Positions 1 to 7,352 of a stretch of DNA of 14,394 bases are shown piece by piece; position 1 is the stretch's first letter; each line of letters opens with the position of its first letter. The notes beneath the pieces are model-generated. The model searched no databases and was not told where the DNA came from. It was given only the letters and a program-made list of their open reading frames with translations. Source of the stretch: Deltaproteobacteria bacterium (GTDB lineage Bacteria > Myxococcota > Polyangia > Haliangiales > Haliangiaceae); NCBI GenBank assembly GCA_018262455.1, contig JAGSPR010000131.1:1-14394 (forward strand). The letters run 5' to 3'. The translations under genes and the position numbers were made by a program.

Positions 1-684
1 GACGAGCTGCTCGGCGGCCGCAAGATCCGTGCGGCCGTGCACGGTGCGGACTACAAGGTCGCTGCGAGCGATCAGTACGGAGCGCTCCTCGCGTTCGAGG
101 ACGTCCACCGCAACCTGCTGCGCTGGTGGATCTGGAACGAGGCGAGCTGGAAGCTCACCGCCGATGACGTCCAGCAGACCAAGCCCGAGTTTGCCAAGGC
201 CGCCGCGGCCCTGATCGGCGCACTCGAGGGTCCCGCTCGCGCGGCATTCGAGGCGCACGAGCACGAGCTCGTGGCACGCGGGTTCGCCCCCGAGGTTGCC
301 AAGGCCCTCGCCCACGCACCGCTGCTGCGCGAGACGTTCGCCCTGCTGGCAGCCGCGAAGGACTCGAGCCTCACGCTGATCAAGGCCGCACCGCTGTTCC
401 ATCGCGTCGGCCGCACGATCCACGTCGACAAGTTCGACGAGATCCTCAACGCGCAGGTCCCGGGCAACGCCTGGGAACGCCGGTTCCTGACCTCGCTGGA
501 GCGCGAGGCGGCGGGAGTCCGCCAGCGCGCGGTCAGCAAGCTCGCCGCGAACCCCGGGTTCGTGGAACAGCATCGCGAGTGGGTCGATCGGATCGGTGAC
601 TCGCTGCGCATGGTCAAGCAGCTCGGCGCGCATGGCCTGGTCCCGTTGTTCCTCATCCTCGAGGACTACCGTGCCCAGACTTGA
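1..684 (+). CDS. NAD-specific glutamate dehydrogenase, C-terminal part (5' end outside window)
   Basis: The reading frame is open from base 1, so the true start lies upstream; the internal GTG at 37 is not taken as a start. The visible 227 residues are all-helical and resemble the extreme C-terminus of the large (about 1,500-1,600 residue) bacterial NAD-dependent glutamate dehydrogenases. Cues are the stretch DVHRNLLRWWIWNE, the long helical region after it, and the terminal segment with a Trp-Glu-Arg-Arg region (NAWERRFL). The enzyme oxidatively deaminates glutamate to 2-oxoglutarate and ammonium in the cytoplasm. The catalytic Rossmann part is not in the window, so the assignment rests only on this tail. 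The stop (682-684) overlaps the next gene's ATG by one base, suggesting translational coupling. An alternative reading would be an unknown helical protein; I favour the dehydrogenase. Confidence 0.72.
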   Translation, partial: DELLGGRKIRAAVHGADYKVAASDQYGALLAFEDVHRNLLRWWIWNEASWKLTADDVQQTKPEFAKAAAALIGALEGPARAAFEAHEHELVARGFAPEVAKALAHAPLLRETFALLAAAKDSSLTLIKAAPLFHRVGRTIHVDKFDEILNAQVPGNAWERRFLTSLEREAAGVRQRAVSKLAANPGFVEQHREWVDRIGDSLRMVKQLGAHGLVPLFLILEDYRAQT

Positions 685-2021
685 TGCCTGATCTCGATCG
701 CATCGCGGACAAGAAGCTTGCCTCGAACGTCGTCGAAGGCGGGCGGCTGCGCGCCCTCGTGCTCGAGTTGTGGCAGCGGACCCGCATGGACTGGGGCTTC
801 GTCACCGATCGCCTCGCAACGACCTTTCGCAAGGAAACCTGGCTGGGCTCGCACGAGCGGCGGTTTGTCGGCGAGACGTTGTACGGGCTGGTCCGCCACC
901 TGCGGCGGGTCGATGCGGCGATCGCGCGTGGTCGCAAGACGAAGCGGCCACCACGCGACCTCGAGCGGCTGCTCGCGCTGTTCGTGCTCGAGAAGCTGAT
1001 CGATCCGGCACGCGCGGGCAAGCTCGAGCCCGAGCTCGACTGGCAGGCGGTCGCGACGATCGACGACGCGATCGCGGGCGAGCGACGCCTGGCCGAGCGG
1101 ATCGGACTCGCGGCATCGCTGCCGGAGTGGCTCGCCGAGCGGTTCGTCGCCGAGTGGGGGGAGCGGGCAGAACCTCTCGCGCTCGCGCTCAACCAGCGCG
1201 CGCCGATGACGGTCCGCGCCAACCTGCTCGTCGGTGATCGAGCAGCGCTCGCCGGCGAGCTGACCCGTGCAGGAATGAAGACGCGGCCGGGGGAATGGTG
1301 TGATACCGCGCTCATCGTCGAGAGCCGCACGAACCTGTTCGGGCTCGACGCGTTCAAGCGCGGTGCGCTGGAGGCCCAGGACGAGGGGAGCCAGCTACTC
1401 GCGGACCTCGCCATCTCCAACTTACGAGAGCCCAAGCCGCTCGTGATCGATCTGTGCGCCGGCGCGGGCGGCAAGACGCTCGCGATCGCGGCGCGGCTCG
1501 GCAACCGTGGCCGGATCGTCGCCGCTGATATCGACGACCGCAAGCTCGACGAGCTGCGGCGGCGCGCGCGCCGCGCGAAGGTGACGAACGCACAGGCAAT
1601 CCTGCTCGAGGCCGGGGCCTGGCCACCCGCGCTCGATGCGCTGCGCGGCAAGGCCGACGTGGTGTTCGTCGATGCGCCGTGCTCGGGGATCGGAGCGCTG
1701 CGTCGCAACCCGGAAGCGCGCTGGCGGCTCCGGGAGGCTGATTTCGCAGGGTTCGCGACACGTCAGCGCGAGATCCTCTCTGGTGCCGCGGGGTTGCTCG
1801 CTCCCGGTGGTCGGCTCGTCTATGCGACCTGCACCCTGCTGCGGGTCGAGAACCAGGACGTCGTGGCGGCCGTGGCACGACCCGAGCTTGCGGTCGTGCC
1901 GCTGGTCGACCTGCTCGGGGAACGCGGCCGAGCGCTCGGGGATGGTGAGTCGTTCACGGTCGCACCAGACACCCATGGAACCGATGGATTCTTCGCATCG
2001 GTGATGCGCCGGGTCGGCTAG
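684..2021 (+). CDS. RsmB/NOP-family SAM-dependent rRNA cytosine-C5 methyltransferase
   Basis: 445 residues, close to RsmB (about 430). Residues 1-150 are helical, where RsmB carries a NusB-like domain, though similarity there is weak. Residues 150-250 form the linker region typical of the family, ending in GALEAQDEGSQLLADLA (228-243). The catalytic Rossmann domain follows: motif I VIDLCAGAGGKT (254-265) binds S-adenosylmethionine; DAPCSGIGALRRNPEARW (330-347) holds motif IV Cys333; and YATC (380-383) gives the second family cysteine, Cys383. Both cysteines of m5C RNA methyltransferases are thus present and activity is expected. The DAPCSG-RRNPE-RW pattern is nearer RsmB (16S rRNA C967) than RsmF, but the target is an inference. 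ATG at 684 is chosen over the adjoining TTG at 681 because it forms the one-base TGATG junction with the dehydrogenase gene. Confidence 0.88.
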   Translation: MPDLDRIADKKLASNVVEGGRLRALVLELWQRTRMDWGFVTDRLATTFRKETWLGSHERRFVGETLYGLVRHLRRVDAAIARGRKTKRPPRDLERLLALFVLEKLIDPARAGKLEPELDWQAVATIDDAIAGERRLAERIGLAASLPEWLAERFVAEWGERAEPLALALNQRAPMTVRANLLVGDRAALAGELTRAGMKTRPGEWCDTALIVESRTNLFGLDAFKRGALEAQDEGSQLLADLAISNLREPKPLVIDLCAGAGGKTLAIAARLGNRGRIVAADIDDRKLDELRRRARRAKVTNAQAILLEAGAWPPALDALRGKADVVFVDAPCSGIGALRRNPEARWRLREADFAGFATRQREILSGAAGLLAPGGRLVYATCTLLRVENQDVVAAVARPELAVVPLVDLLGERGRALGDGESFTVAPDTHGTDGFFASVMRRVG

Positions 2022-2041
2022 GCACCCATCGTGCAGTACCG

Positions 2042-2053
2042 GGTCCATGGACC
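2042..2053. repeat. 12-bp perfect palindrome in the rsmB-like/acyltransferase gap
   Basis: GGTCCATGGACC is its own reverse complement. It lies 20 bases after the methyltransferase stop, flanked by GTACC (2036-2040) and GGTAC (2064-2068), and followed by a small hairpin CCTGG-CTC-CCAGG (2052-2064). There is no T-run, so it is not a standard intrinsic terminator. It may be an operator or a structured 3' end. An upstream ATG for the next gene (2047) sits in its centre. Confidence 0.45.
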
Positions 2054-2151
2054 TGGCTCCCAGGGTACAGATGACGAAACAAGCAACACCCGGCGTTGCC
2101 GATGACAACACGCGTGCCTTGGTGCGGCGTGCTAACGTCACGCCGAAGCGC

Positions 2152-3873
2152 ATGGCTATCGATGTCTCTGTGGTGCGCGACCTCGCCGGATTGCGCGCCA
2201 TCGAAACGGAATGGCGGGCGTTGGCGACGAGCGGAACGAGCACGCTGTTTCGCGGGCCCGACTGGATGCTGCCGTGGTGGCACGCTTACCACAACACGCT
2301 GGCAGCCGAGCTCCACGTGCTCGTTGGCCGTTCGACCGAGGCTGATGCGAGCGGTGTGGCGGTCGGTGCCATCGTGTGCATCGCGCCGTTCTATCGCCGG
2401 ACGGTGAAGGTCGCGCTGCTCGACACCCGCGAGCTGAGGATGCTGGGCGACGCGGGTCCTCGTCCTCCGTCGCTCGACTTGCTGGCGTTGCCCGGCTGGG
2501 AAGACCGAGCGGGGGCCGCGCTCGCGCGCAAGCTGATCGAAGAGAGCGACACGTGGGATCTGCTGGATCTCGAGCCCCTCGCGGATCCGTCGCGCGTCCG
2601 CGCCAACCTCGTCCAGCGCCTCGCCCCCGCGGGGTTCTCGGTCGAGAGCGCTCCCTCGGCTGGCGGCGCGACCCGGATCGCGATCTCGCAGTCGAGCACC
2701 GAATCCGCCGACGCCTGCGTGATCACGACCTACGGCGATGACCTGGCCGCGCTCCGCAAGGGCATGAGCTCGCTGCGCCGGCTGTCGCGGCTCGAGTGGA
2801 GCGAGCGCGATGAACGCTCCCCCCTCGCAGATCCCGAGGCGATCGGGCTGCTCGAGGAGGTCGCGCTCGCGCTCGGCAAGCAAGGCCGCATCCGGCTCGC
2901 GCGGATCGACGACGCGCTGGGCGAGACCTGCGCCGCCGCGCTCGTGGTCGACGATGGCGATCGCGCGGTCGTGCTCGCGATGGCGGTCGATCCGCAAGCC
3001 AACTCACGCTACTCGGCCCGGCTGCTCCACGCCGAGGCGATGGCGGCCCGGTCGCGCGGCTGCATCGCGCTCGATGTCGTGACCGGCGTGGGTGATTACG
3101 GCTTGCCCGAGCTGCCTGCCTCCAAGCAACCCGCGCTGGCCGTGCGCGTGTGGGGCCACTCGACCACCGCGTCGGTCGGTCGCACGGTCTCCAGCGTCGC
3201 AAAGCGTGCGCGACGTGCTCGCGAGACGCCGGCGGTCGCGGCCGCACAGGCCCGCGCCGCGTGGACGAAGATCCGCAGCGCGGCGACGAGCATCGCGCAG
3301 TACGATCGCTACTGCCTGTATCGCGGTCAGCTGTGGACCCGCGGCATCGAGGCGCCACCGGGGCTCGAGCTGCAGGTCTTCGCCGAGGCCGACTTCGACG
3401 CGATGGACGAGGCACTCCGTCAAGACCTGCTCGAGCAGCTCGCGCTCGACGAGGCCAACGCACGCGTGCAGTGGCGACGCGGCGATCAAGCCGTGCTCGC
3501 GACGCTCGGCGTGCGTCCGGCGGGGATCGCGTGGGCCGCGCGAGGCCCTATCGAAGCGCCCGAGCTCGGCCGAACGCTGCGGATGTCGAAGTACGACGCC
3601 TACATCCACAGCGTGTTCGTCGCGCCCGCCGCCCGTGGCCGAGCCGTCGGTCCCGTCATGCTCGAGCACCTCGCCAAGGAGCTGCGCGCCACCGACGCCT
3701 ACCGCTCGTGGGCGCTGATCGCGGCGGACAACCAGGCATCGCTCCGCGCATTCCAGAAGGCGTCGTTCACGCCGGTCTGCGACGTGATCCACGCGAAGAT
3801 GGCGACCGTCGACCGCGTCGTGTGCCGGCCGCCCGACCTCGAAGCGCAAGATCTGCTCGGCCTGGACGACTGA
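2152..3873 (+). CDS. Two-module acyltransferase: CelD/BioF2-like region plus C-terminal GNAT domain
   Basis: 573 residues from ATG 2152. Residues 1-345 resemble the CelD/BcsL (BioF2-like acetyltransferase) family: an N-terminal segment of the type LRAIETEWRALA, then FRGPDWMLPWWHAY, a central beta-rich part, and around 284 the segment NSRYSARLLHAEAMAARSRG followed by IALDVVTGVGDYG, recalling the family's second half. Residues about 400-560 form a separate GNAT fold, with YIHSVFVAPAARGRAVG (484-500) as the beta4/acetyl-CoA loop and NQASLRAFQKASF as the usual late helix. Two acyl-transfer modules in one chain is unusual; the substrate is unknown. The frame is open back to ATG 2047 (608 residues), but that extension precedes the recognisable domain and has codons unlike the rest (AAA, CAA, GCA, ACA), with clearly lower third-position GC. 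A TAACGT hexamer lies 13 bases before ATG 2152. Cytoplasmic; no membrane segment. Confidence 0.75.
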   Translation: MAIDVSVVRDLAGLRAIETEWRALATSGTSTLFRGPDWMLPWWHAYHNTLAAELHVLVGRSTEADASGVAVGAIVCIAPFYRRTVKVALLDTRELRMLGDAGPRPPSLDLLALPGWEDRAGAALARKLIEESDTWDLLDLEPLADPSRVRANLVQRLAPAGFSVESAPSAGGATRIAISQSSTESADACVITTYGDDLAALRKGMSSLRRLSRLEWSERDERSPLADPEAIGLLEEVALALGKQGRIRLARIDDALGETCAAALVVDDGDRAVVLAMAVDPQANSRYSARLLHAEAMAARSRGCIALDVVTGVGDYGLPELPASKQPALAVRVWGHSTTASVGRTVSSVAKRARRARETPAVAAAQARAAWTKIRSAATSIAQYDRYCLYRGQLWTRGIEAPPGLELQVFAEADFDAMDEALRQDLLEQLALDEANARVQWRRGDQAVLATLGVRPAGIAWAARGPIEAPELGRTLRMSKYDAYIHSVFVAPAARGRAVGPVMLEHLAKELRATDAYRSWALIAADNQASLRAFQKASFTPVCDVIHAKMATVDRVVCRPPDLEAQDLLGLDD

Positions 3874-4065
3874 AGATCTGCCGGACAAACGTCAGATTCC
3901 GGAAGATAGGCCGCGGGTGGAAGAGGTTTTCGCCGGGTTGTCCTGAGCGGCGTCACCGCGCGCGCCAGGCGGCGGGCGGCCTTACGGCGAGCGGTAGCTT
4001 CCACGCTCGAGTCCGCGCCGGAGGCATTCCCCGACGCCTCTGCGCGGTGGCTGGGCAGCACCGGG

Positions 4066-4356
4066 TCAGGCGTCGCGCTGGACCCCGAACGCGGTCTCCC
4101 CGGCGGTCGGGACCCGCTCGTCGACGACCACCTGCGCGACCCGCGCCGACGGTGGACCTTGCCGGCACCACGCGAGCAGCTCCGCCACGAGGTCATCCGG
4201 CCCCTCGGCTTCGAGCTCGACGTTGCCGTCGGCGAGGTTGCGAACCCAGCCGGTGACGCCCAGGCGCCTCGCCTCGGCCACCGTCGATGCGCGATACGAG
4301 ACGCCTTGCACGCGGCCCGAAACGATCGCTCTCACGCGCCGCATCCAGCGGAGCAT
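4066..4356 (-). CDS. Acylphosphatase
   Basis: 96 residues, the standard size for this family. The signature [10 protein letters not shown] (13-22) supplies the phosphate-binding loop and catalytic Arg22; [11 protein letters not shown] (37-47) supplies catalytic Asn40 and the second family motif, at the same positions as in animal acylphosphatases. The enzyme (EC 3.6.1.7) hydrolyses carboxyl-phosphate bonds such as that of acetyl phosphate or 1,3-bisphosphoglycerate in the cytoplasm; the physiological role in bacteria is poorly defined. Start ATG 4356 has a GAGG six to seven bases upstream on the minus strand; Met5 (4344) is an alternative. It is transcribed divergently from the metallophosphoesterase, sharing a 74-base upstream region. 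Beyond its stop, toward the acyltransferase gene, there are 192 bases with no recognisable gene or good terminator. Confidence 0.92.
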   Translation of the reverse strand: MLRWMRRVRAIVSGRVQGVSYRASTVAEARRLGVTGWVRNLADGNVELEAEGPDDLVAELLAWCRQGPPSARVAQVVVDERVPTAGETAFGVQRDA

Positions 4357-4430
4357 CCCACATCCTCACCGTCGACAAACACGGGCGGCTGGCTAGGACC
4401 GACATCGACGAGCTGATAGCGTGGGCACGG

Positions 4431-5300
4431 ATGGCCCGCGTGCTGCGCCTACCCGACCACGGTCGGCTCCTCGTGTGCACGGATCTGCAGGGCTGCATGC
4501 GCGACTTCAAGCGCTTCGTGGACGTCTTCGAGGAGGCGCTGCTCACGTACCAGGGAGACGCGCACGTGCTGTTCACGGGCGATCTGATCCACGGTCCCCA
4601 CATCGACCCCGAGGACTGGCCGGACTTTCTCGGCGAGTACTACCGCGATGCCTCGGGCGAGCTGATGATCGCGTATGCCGGGTTCGCCGCGCAGTATCCC
4701 GGGCGCGTCCACGCCCTGCTCGGCAACCACGAGCACGGCCACATCGGTGGGCCGCACACGGCGAAGTTCGCCGCGGACGAGGTCGCGCTGCTCGAGCAGA
4801 TCCTCGGGCCGTCGGCGACCGCTCGCATGCGCGGCATCATCCACACGTTCGCCCTCGCGGCGGTCTCGAAGTGCGGCGCCGTGTTCACGCATGGCGCGCC
4901 CGCCGCCCAGATCGACTCGGTGTCCGACCTCGAGGCCGCGGATCTGTCGGGTGCCGACTACGACAGCCCGCTCGACGTGCTGGACACCCCGGTGGTCGGC
5001 AAGGTGCTGTGGGCGCGTTCGGCCACCGCGGCCGAGGCCAGGCGGTTCCTGCGCGCCACCAACGGGACGATCGCCATCTTCGGCCACGACGTCACCCCCG
5101 AAGGATTCGAGTGCACGGGGGACGAGCAGATCGTCGTGTCGACGAGCTTCGGCCTGTTCGACGCCAACAAGGTCTACGTCAGCCTCGACCTGGCCGCGCG
5201 CTACCGGACGGTCCACGACCTCCGCATCGGCCATGAGCTCCTGCCGCTGTACCCCGACAAGGCGCCTCCTCGGCTCGGCGGCAGGGCCCGCACCTCGTAG
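4431..5300 (+). CDS. Calcineurin-like metallophosphoesterase
   Basis: 289 residues. The metal-binding motifs appear in canonical order: TDLQG (17-21), GDLIHGP (50-56), GNHEHGH (98-104), THG (153-155) and FGHD (217-220), as in PPP-type and related phosphoesterases with a two-metal centre. The first motif reads Asp-Leu-Gln where most relatives have Asp-x-His, so one metal ligand may be replaced. Phosphatase or phosphodiesterase activity is expected; the substrate cannot be told from sequence. No signal peptide or membrane segment is seen, so it is probably cytoplasmic. The frame is open back to 4287, but that part lies over the divergent acylphosphatase gene; ATG 4431 precedes the first conserved strand by about ten residues. 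There is no clear Shine-Dalgarno; a TAGCGT hexamer at 4417-4422 ends 8 bases before the ATG. Confidence 0.85.
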   Translation: MARVLRLPDHGRLLVCTDLQGCMRDFKRFVDVFEEALLTYQGDAHVLFTGDLIHGPHIDPEDWPDFLGEYYRDASGELMIAYAGFAAQYPGRVHALLGNHEHGHIGGPHTAKFAADEVALLEQILGPSATARMRGIIHTFALAAVSKCGAVFTHGAPAAQIDSVSDLEAADLSGADYDSPLDVLDTPVVGKVLWARSATAAEARRFLRATNGTIAIFGHDVTPEGFECTGDEQIVVSTSFGLFDANKVYVSLDLAARYRTVHDLRIGHELLPLYPDKAPPRLGGRARTS

Positions 5301-5316
5301 TTTCACGCACCTACGG

Positions 5317-5337
5317 GCGGCCTGGTACCCCAGCCGC
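5317..5337 (+). terminator. Possible intrinsic terminator after the metallophosphoesterase gene
   Basis: GCGGC (5317-5321), a one-base bulge, TGG, loop TACC, CCA and GCCGC (5333-5337) make an 8-bp GC-rich hairpin 16 bases after the upstream stop. It is followed by TTGCATTT, a poor U-tract. It directly abuts the -35 element of the rpmE promoter, a sensible place for a boundary, but the weak tail keeps confidence low. Confidence 0.35.
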
Positions 5338-5366
5338 TTGCATTTGGCCCGCCGGATGACTATAGA
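5338..5366 (+). promoter_or_regulatory. Sigma70-like promoter for rpmE
   Basis: TTGCAT (5338-5343) and TATAGA (5361-5366) are separated by exactly 17 bases. This is one of the few AT-rich spots in a GC-rich window and is placed for a transcript starting near 5373, giving an untranslated leader of about 50 bases before rpmE. Predicted from sequence only. Confidence 0.55.
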
Positions 5367-5385
5367 TTGCGGCCCACCCGAGCCC

Positions 5386-5411
5386 CCCACATAGCGCGCT
5401 AGCGCTGTGGG
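5386..5411 (+). promoter_or_regulatory. Leader hairpin immediately upstream of the rpmE ribosome-binding site
   Basis: CCCAC (5386-5390) pairs with GTGGG (5407-5411) and AGCGC (5393-5397) pairs with GCGCT (5402-5406), leaving an AT bulge and a GCTA tetraloop. This ten-pair hairpin ends four bases before the GAGG Shine-Dalgarno (5416-5419). Leader RNAs that let L31 repress its own synthesis are known in several other bacterial groups, so a cis-regulatory role is plausible; the sequence does not prove L31 binding. Confidence 0.5.
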
Positions 5412-5425
5412 TAACGAGGTTTCCT

Positions 5426-5632
5426 ATGAAAGACACAATCGGACATCCGCACTACAAGCCCGCCCGCGTCAATTGCGCCTGCGGAGCCATCCACAACACG
5501 TTCTCGACGCGTGGCGACTTCGGCGTCGACATCTGCTCGAACTGCCACCCGTTCTACACGGGCAAGCAGAAGCTGATGGACACCGCCGGTCGCATCGATC
5601 GCTTCAACAAGCGGTACGCGAAGAAGGCCTGA
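5426..5632 (+). CDS. rpmE: 50S ribosomal protein bL31, zinc-binding form
   Basis: 68 residues, normal for bL31. It carries the zinc-ribbon cysteines as CAC (17-19 region, [14 protein letters not shown]) and CSNC ([14 protein letters not shown]), followed by the family C-terminal pattern PFYTGKQKL...[10 protein letters not shown]. The presence of the cysteines marks it as the zinc-containing (C+) version rather than the zinc-independent paralogue YkgM/RpmE2. It sits at the small/large subunit interface near the central protuberance. ATG 5426 has GAGG (5416-5419) six bases upstream. A promoter and a strong leader hairpin precede it. It is followed 60 bases later by prfA, so the two are probably co-transcribed, a gene order common in bacteria. 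Confidence 0.97.
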   Translation: MKDTIGHPHYKPARVNCACGAIHNTFSTRGDFGVDICSNCHPFYTGKQKLMDTAGRIDRFNKRYAKKA

Positions 5633-5639
5633 GCACGCA

Positions 5640-5651
5640 GCCCTTCGGGGC
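5640..5651 (+). repeat. Short UUCG-tetraloop hairpin between rpmE and prfA
   Basis: GCCC-TTCG-GGGC forms four GC pairs closed by a C(UUCG)G tetraloop, seven bases after the rpmE stop. A related sequence, GCCCC-TTCG-GAGC, occurs about 40 bases downstream. There is no T-run, so it is more likely an mRNA stability or processing element than a terminator; role unproven. Confidence 0.35.
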
Positions 5652-5692
5652 GACGCGCGTAAGACCCGCGAAGCCCCTTCGGAGCGAGACGC

Positions 5693-6784
5693 ATGTTCGA
5701 TTCGCAGGGCTTCCAGCAAAAGATGGCGACCCTCGAGCGTCGCCACGAAGAGATCGGCGCGCGCCTCGGGACACCCGAGGTCATCAACAAGCGCGCCGAG
5801 TTCATGAAGCTCTCGCGCGAGCACGCCGAGCTCGATCCGCTCGTCGCCGAGTGGAAGAGCTACCAGCGGCTCATGGCGAACCTCGCGAAGGCCAAGCAGA
5901 TGGTCGACGCGGAGCCCGATCCCGAGCTGCGAGAGATGGCTCGCGACGAGCTGCGCGACCTCGAAGCGCAGCGCACGACGTCCGAGCAGGCGATCAAGAT
6001 CCTCCTGCTGCCGAAGGATCCCGACGACGCGAAGAACACGATCCTCGAGATCCGAGCGGGCACCGGCGGCGACGAGGCGGCGCTGTTCGCCGGTGATCTC
6101 TACCGGATGTACTCGCGCTACGCCGAGCGTCAGGGCTGGAAGCTCGACACGATGTCGCTGTCCGAGGGCACCTCGGGCGGGTTCAAGGAGGTCGTCGTCC
6201 TCGTCGAGGGCAAGGATGTGTTCGCCAAGCTGAAGTTCGAGTCCGGCGTCCATCGCGTGCAGCGCGTGCCGGCCACCGAGGCGCAGGGCCGGATCCACAC
6301 CTCGGCCGCGACCGTGGCGATCCTGCCGGAGGCCGAGGAGGTCGACGTCAAGGTCGAGGAGAAGGACCTCAAGATCGACACCTACCGCTCGAGTGGCGCC
6401 GGTGGTCAGCACGTCAACACCACCGACTCCGCGGTGCGCATCACGCACCTGCCAACCGGCGTGATCGTCGCGTGCCAGGACGAACGGTCGCAGATCAAGA
6501 ATCGCGCGAAGGCGATGAAGATCCTGCGCTCGCGCATCCTCGAGGCCGAGCGTGAACGTCAGGCCGCCGCCGAGAGCGCGCAGCGCAAGTCGATGGTGGG
6601 CTCGGGCGATCGCTCGGAGAAGATTCGCACCTACAACTTCCCGCAGGACCGCGTCACCGATCACCGCATCGGCCTCACCAAGCACAACCTGCCGGCCATC
6701 ATGGACGGCAACCTCGACGACATCATCGACGCGCTGCGCGCGTACGATCAGGCCGAGCTGCTCAAGGCGCAGGCGCTGGCGTGA
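5693..6784 (+). CDS. prfA: Peptide chain release factor 1
   Basis: 363 residues, full length for RF1. Residues 1-110 are the helical domain 1. The conserved [16 protein letters not shown] (121-136) opens domain 2. The codon-recognition tripeptide is Pro-Ala-Thr (193-195), the RF1 signature for UAA and UAG; RF2 would carry Ser-Pro-Phe. GGQ (237-239) in [10 protein letters not shown] is the catalytic peptidyl-tRNA hydrolysis loop; its Gln is normally methylated by PrmC. The C-terminal [14 protein letters not shown] is typical. GAGCGAG just upstream of ATG 5693 gives a usable ribosome-binding site. The stop overlaps the next gene by four bases. prmC, often found directly after prfA, is not in the window. 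Confidence 0.97.
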   Translation: MFDSQGFQQKMATLERRHEEIGARLGTPEVINKRAEFMKLSREHAELDPLVAEWKSYQRLMANLAKAKQMVDAEPDPELREMARDELRDLEAQRTTSEQAIKILLLPKDPDDAKNTILEIRAGTGGDEAALFAGDLYRMYSRYAERQGWKLDTMSLSEGTSGGFKEVVVLVEGKDVFAKLKFESGVHRVQRVPATEAQGRIHTSAATVAILPEAEEVDVKVEEKDLKIDTYRSSGAGGQHVNTTDSAVRITHLPTGVIVACQDERSQIKNRAKAMKILRSRILEAERERQAAAESAQRKSMVGSGDRSEKIRTYNFPQDRVTDHRIGLTKHNLPAIMDGNLDDIIDALRAYDQAELLKAQALA

Positions 6785-7314
6785 AGCGGCTGATCGCGCT
6801 CGCGATCCTCGCCGCCTGCGATCACCGCGCACCGATCGAATCCTGTCACCAGGACCTCGGCGGGACCTACGTCTCCGACGGCCAGCGCTGGATGCTCCTC
6901 GACAACGGCGCCACGCTCGAGGCGTATCCATTGTTCCCTGATGTTCCTGTCACCTCGGCGCCCGGCTCGCTCGGGATCGAGGTCGCGCCGCGCGTGATCG
7001 ACCTGGTCCGTGATGACGATGGCATCTCGGGTGTCGTCCGCCGCCGCTACCTGCGAGCCGCCGCATCGTGCGAGGCCGCGATCCCCGCCCGGATCACGGT
7101 ATGTGCCGATGACGCGCTCGACATCCTGATCGCAGACCCGGTGCCACCGATCCAGTTCGACGGACCGCTCACGATCGGGGGGAACCCTGCCGGCGTGCCG
7201 GTAGGGGGGCGGAGCCCTGGAACGATCGACCTGTTCGGAATCCACTTCACCCGAACGCGCTGTACGTTCCCGCGTCCGGACTCGAATCGCCGCGAGCGCT
7301 GGCACCGCGAGTAA
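6781..7314 (+). CDS. Small putative lipoprotein of unknown function
   Basis: 177 residues from GTG 6781, which overlaps the prfA stop in a GTGA junction, so it is probably translated by coupling. The N-terminus [13 protein letters not shown] is a short signal peptide with lipobox LAAC and lipidated Cys13. The mature part has four more cysteines (22, 97, 108, 161), enough for two disulfides, consistent with an extracytoplasmic location. The segment [19 protein letters not shown] followed by Asp-Asn-Gly and LEAYPLF suggests a small beta-rich domain. I do not recognise the family and assign no function. Near the C-terminus the chain ends in a basic, Arg-rich tail. No alternative start gives a better signal peptide. 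The TAA stop is directly followed by an 8-bp inverted repeat. Confidence 0.72.
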   Translation: MKRLIALAILAACDHRAPIESCHQDLGGTYVSDGQRWMLLDNGATLEAYPLFPDVPVTSAPGSLGIEVAPRVIDLVRDDDGISGVVRRRYLRAAASCEAAIPARITVCADDALDILIADPVPPIQFDGPLTIGGNPAGVPVGGRSPGTIDLFGIHFTRTRCTFPRPDSNRRERWHRE

Positions 7315-7335
7315 CTGGTTGCGCGCGGCAACCAG
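7315..7335. repeat. 8-bp perfect inverted repeat between the lipoprotein and the PDZ repeat protein
   Basis: CTGGTTGC (7315-7322), loop GCGCG, GCAACCAG (7328-7335). It begins directly after the lipoprotein stop codon and overlaps the proposed -35 element of the next gene. As RNA it could be a terminator hairpin with only a weak tail (GTCATTAT); as DNA it could be an operator. The sequence does not decide. Confidence 0.5.
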
Positions 7336-7346
7336 GTCATTATCGT
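7319..7346 (+). promoter_or_regulatory. Candidate promoter of the PDZ repeat protein gene
   Basis: TTGCGC (7319-7324) and TATCGT (7341-7346) are 16 bases apart. The -10 ends six bases before the GTG at 7353, which would place transcription start at or next to the start codon (leaderless mRNA). No Shine-Dalgarno is visible. Both elements are imperfect. Confidence 0.4.
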
Positions 7347-7352
7347 GCCGGC

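Noticed and set aside
2047..2151. N-terminal extension of the two-module acyltransferase
   Set aside because: Atypical codons, a palindrome across the upstream ATG, and no domain similarity; ATG 2152 fits the domain start better.
4020..4039. GAGGC/GCCTC inverted repeat downstream of the acylphosphatase stop
   Set aside because: Five-base stem with a ten-base loop and no T-run on either strand; not a credible terminator.
3150..4256. 368-codon plus-strand frame crossing the acyltransferase end and the acylphosphatase
   Set aside because: Arg/Ala/Pro-rich composition typical of an off-frame shadow; it overlaps two well supported genes.
5399..6931. 510-codon open frame on the minus strand
   Set aside because: It runs antisense to rpmE and prfA and is explained by their codon bias.
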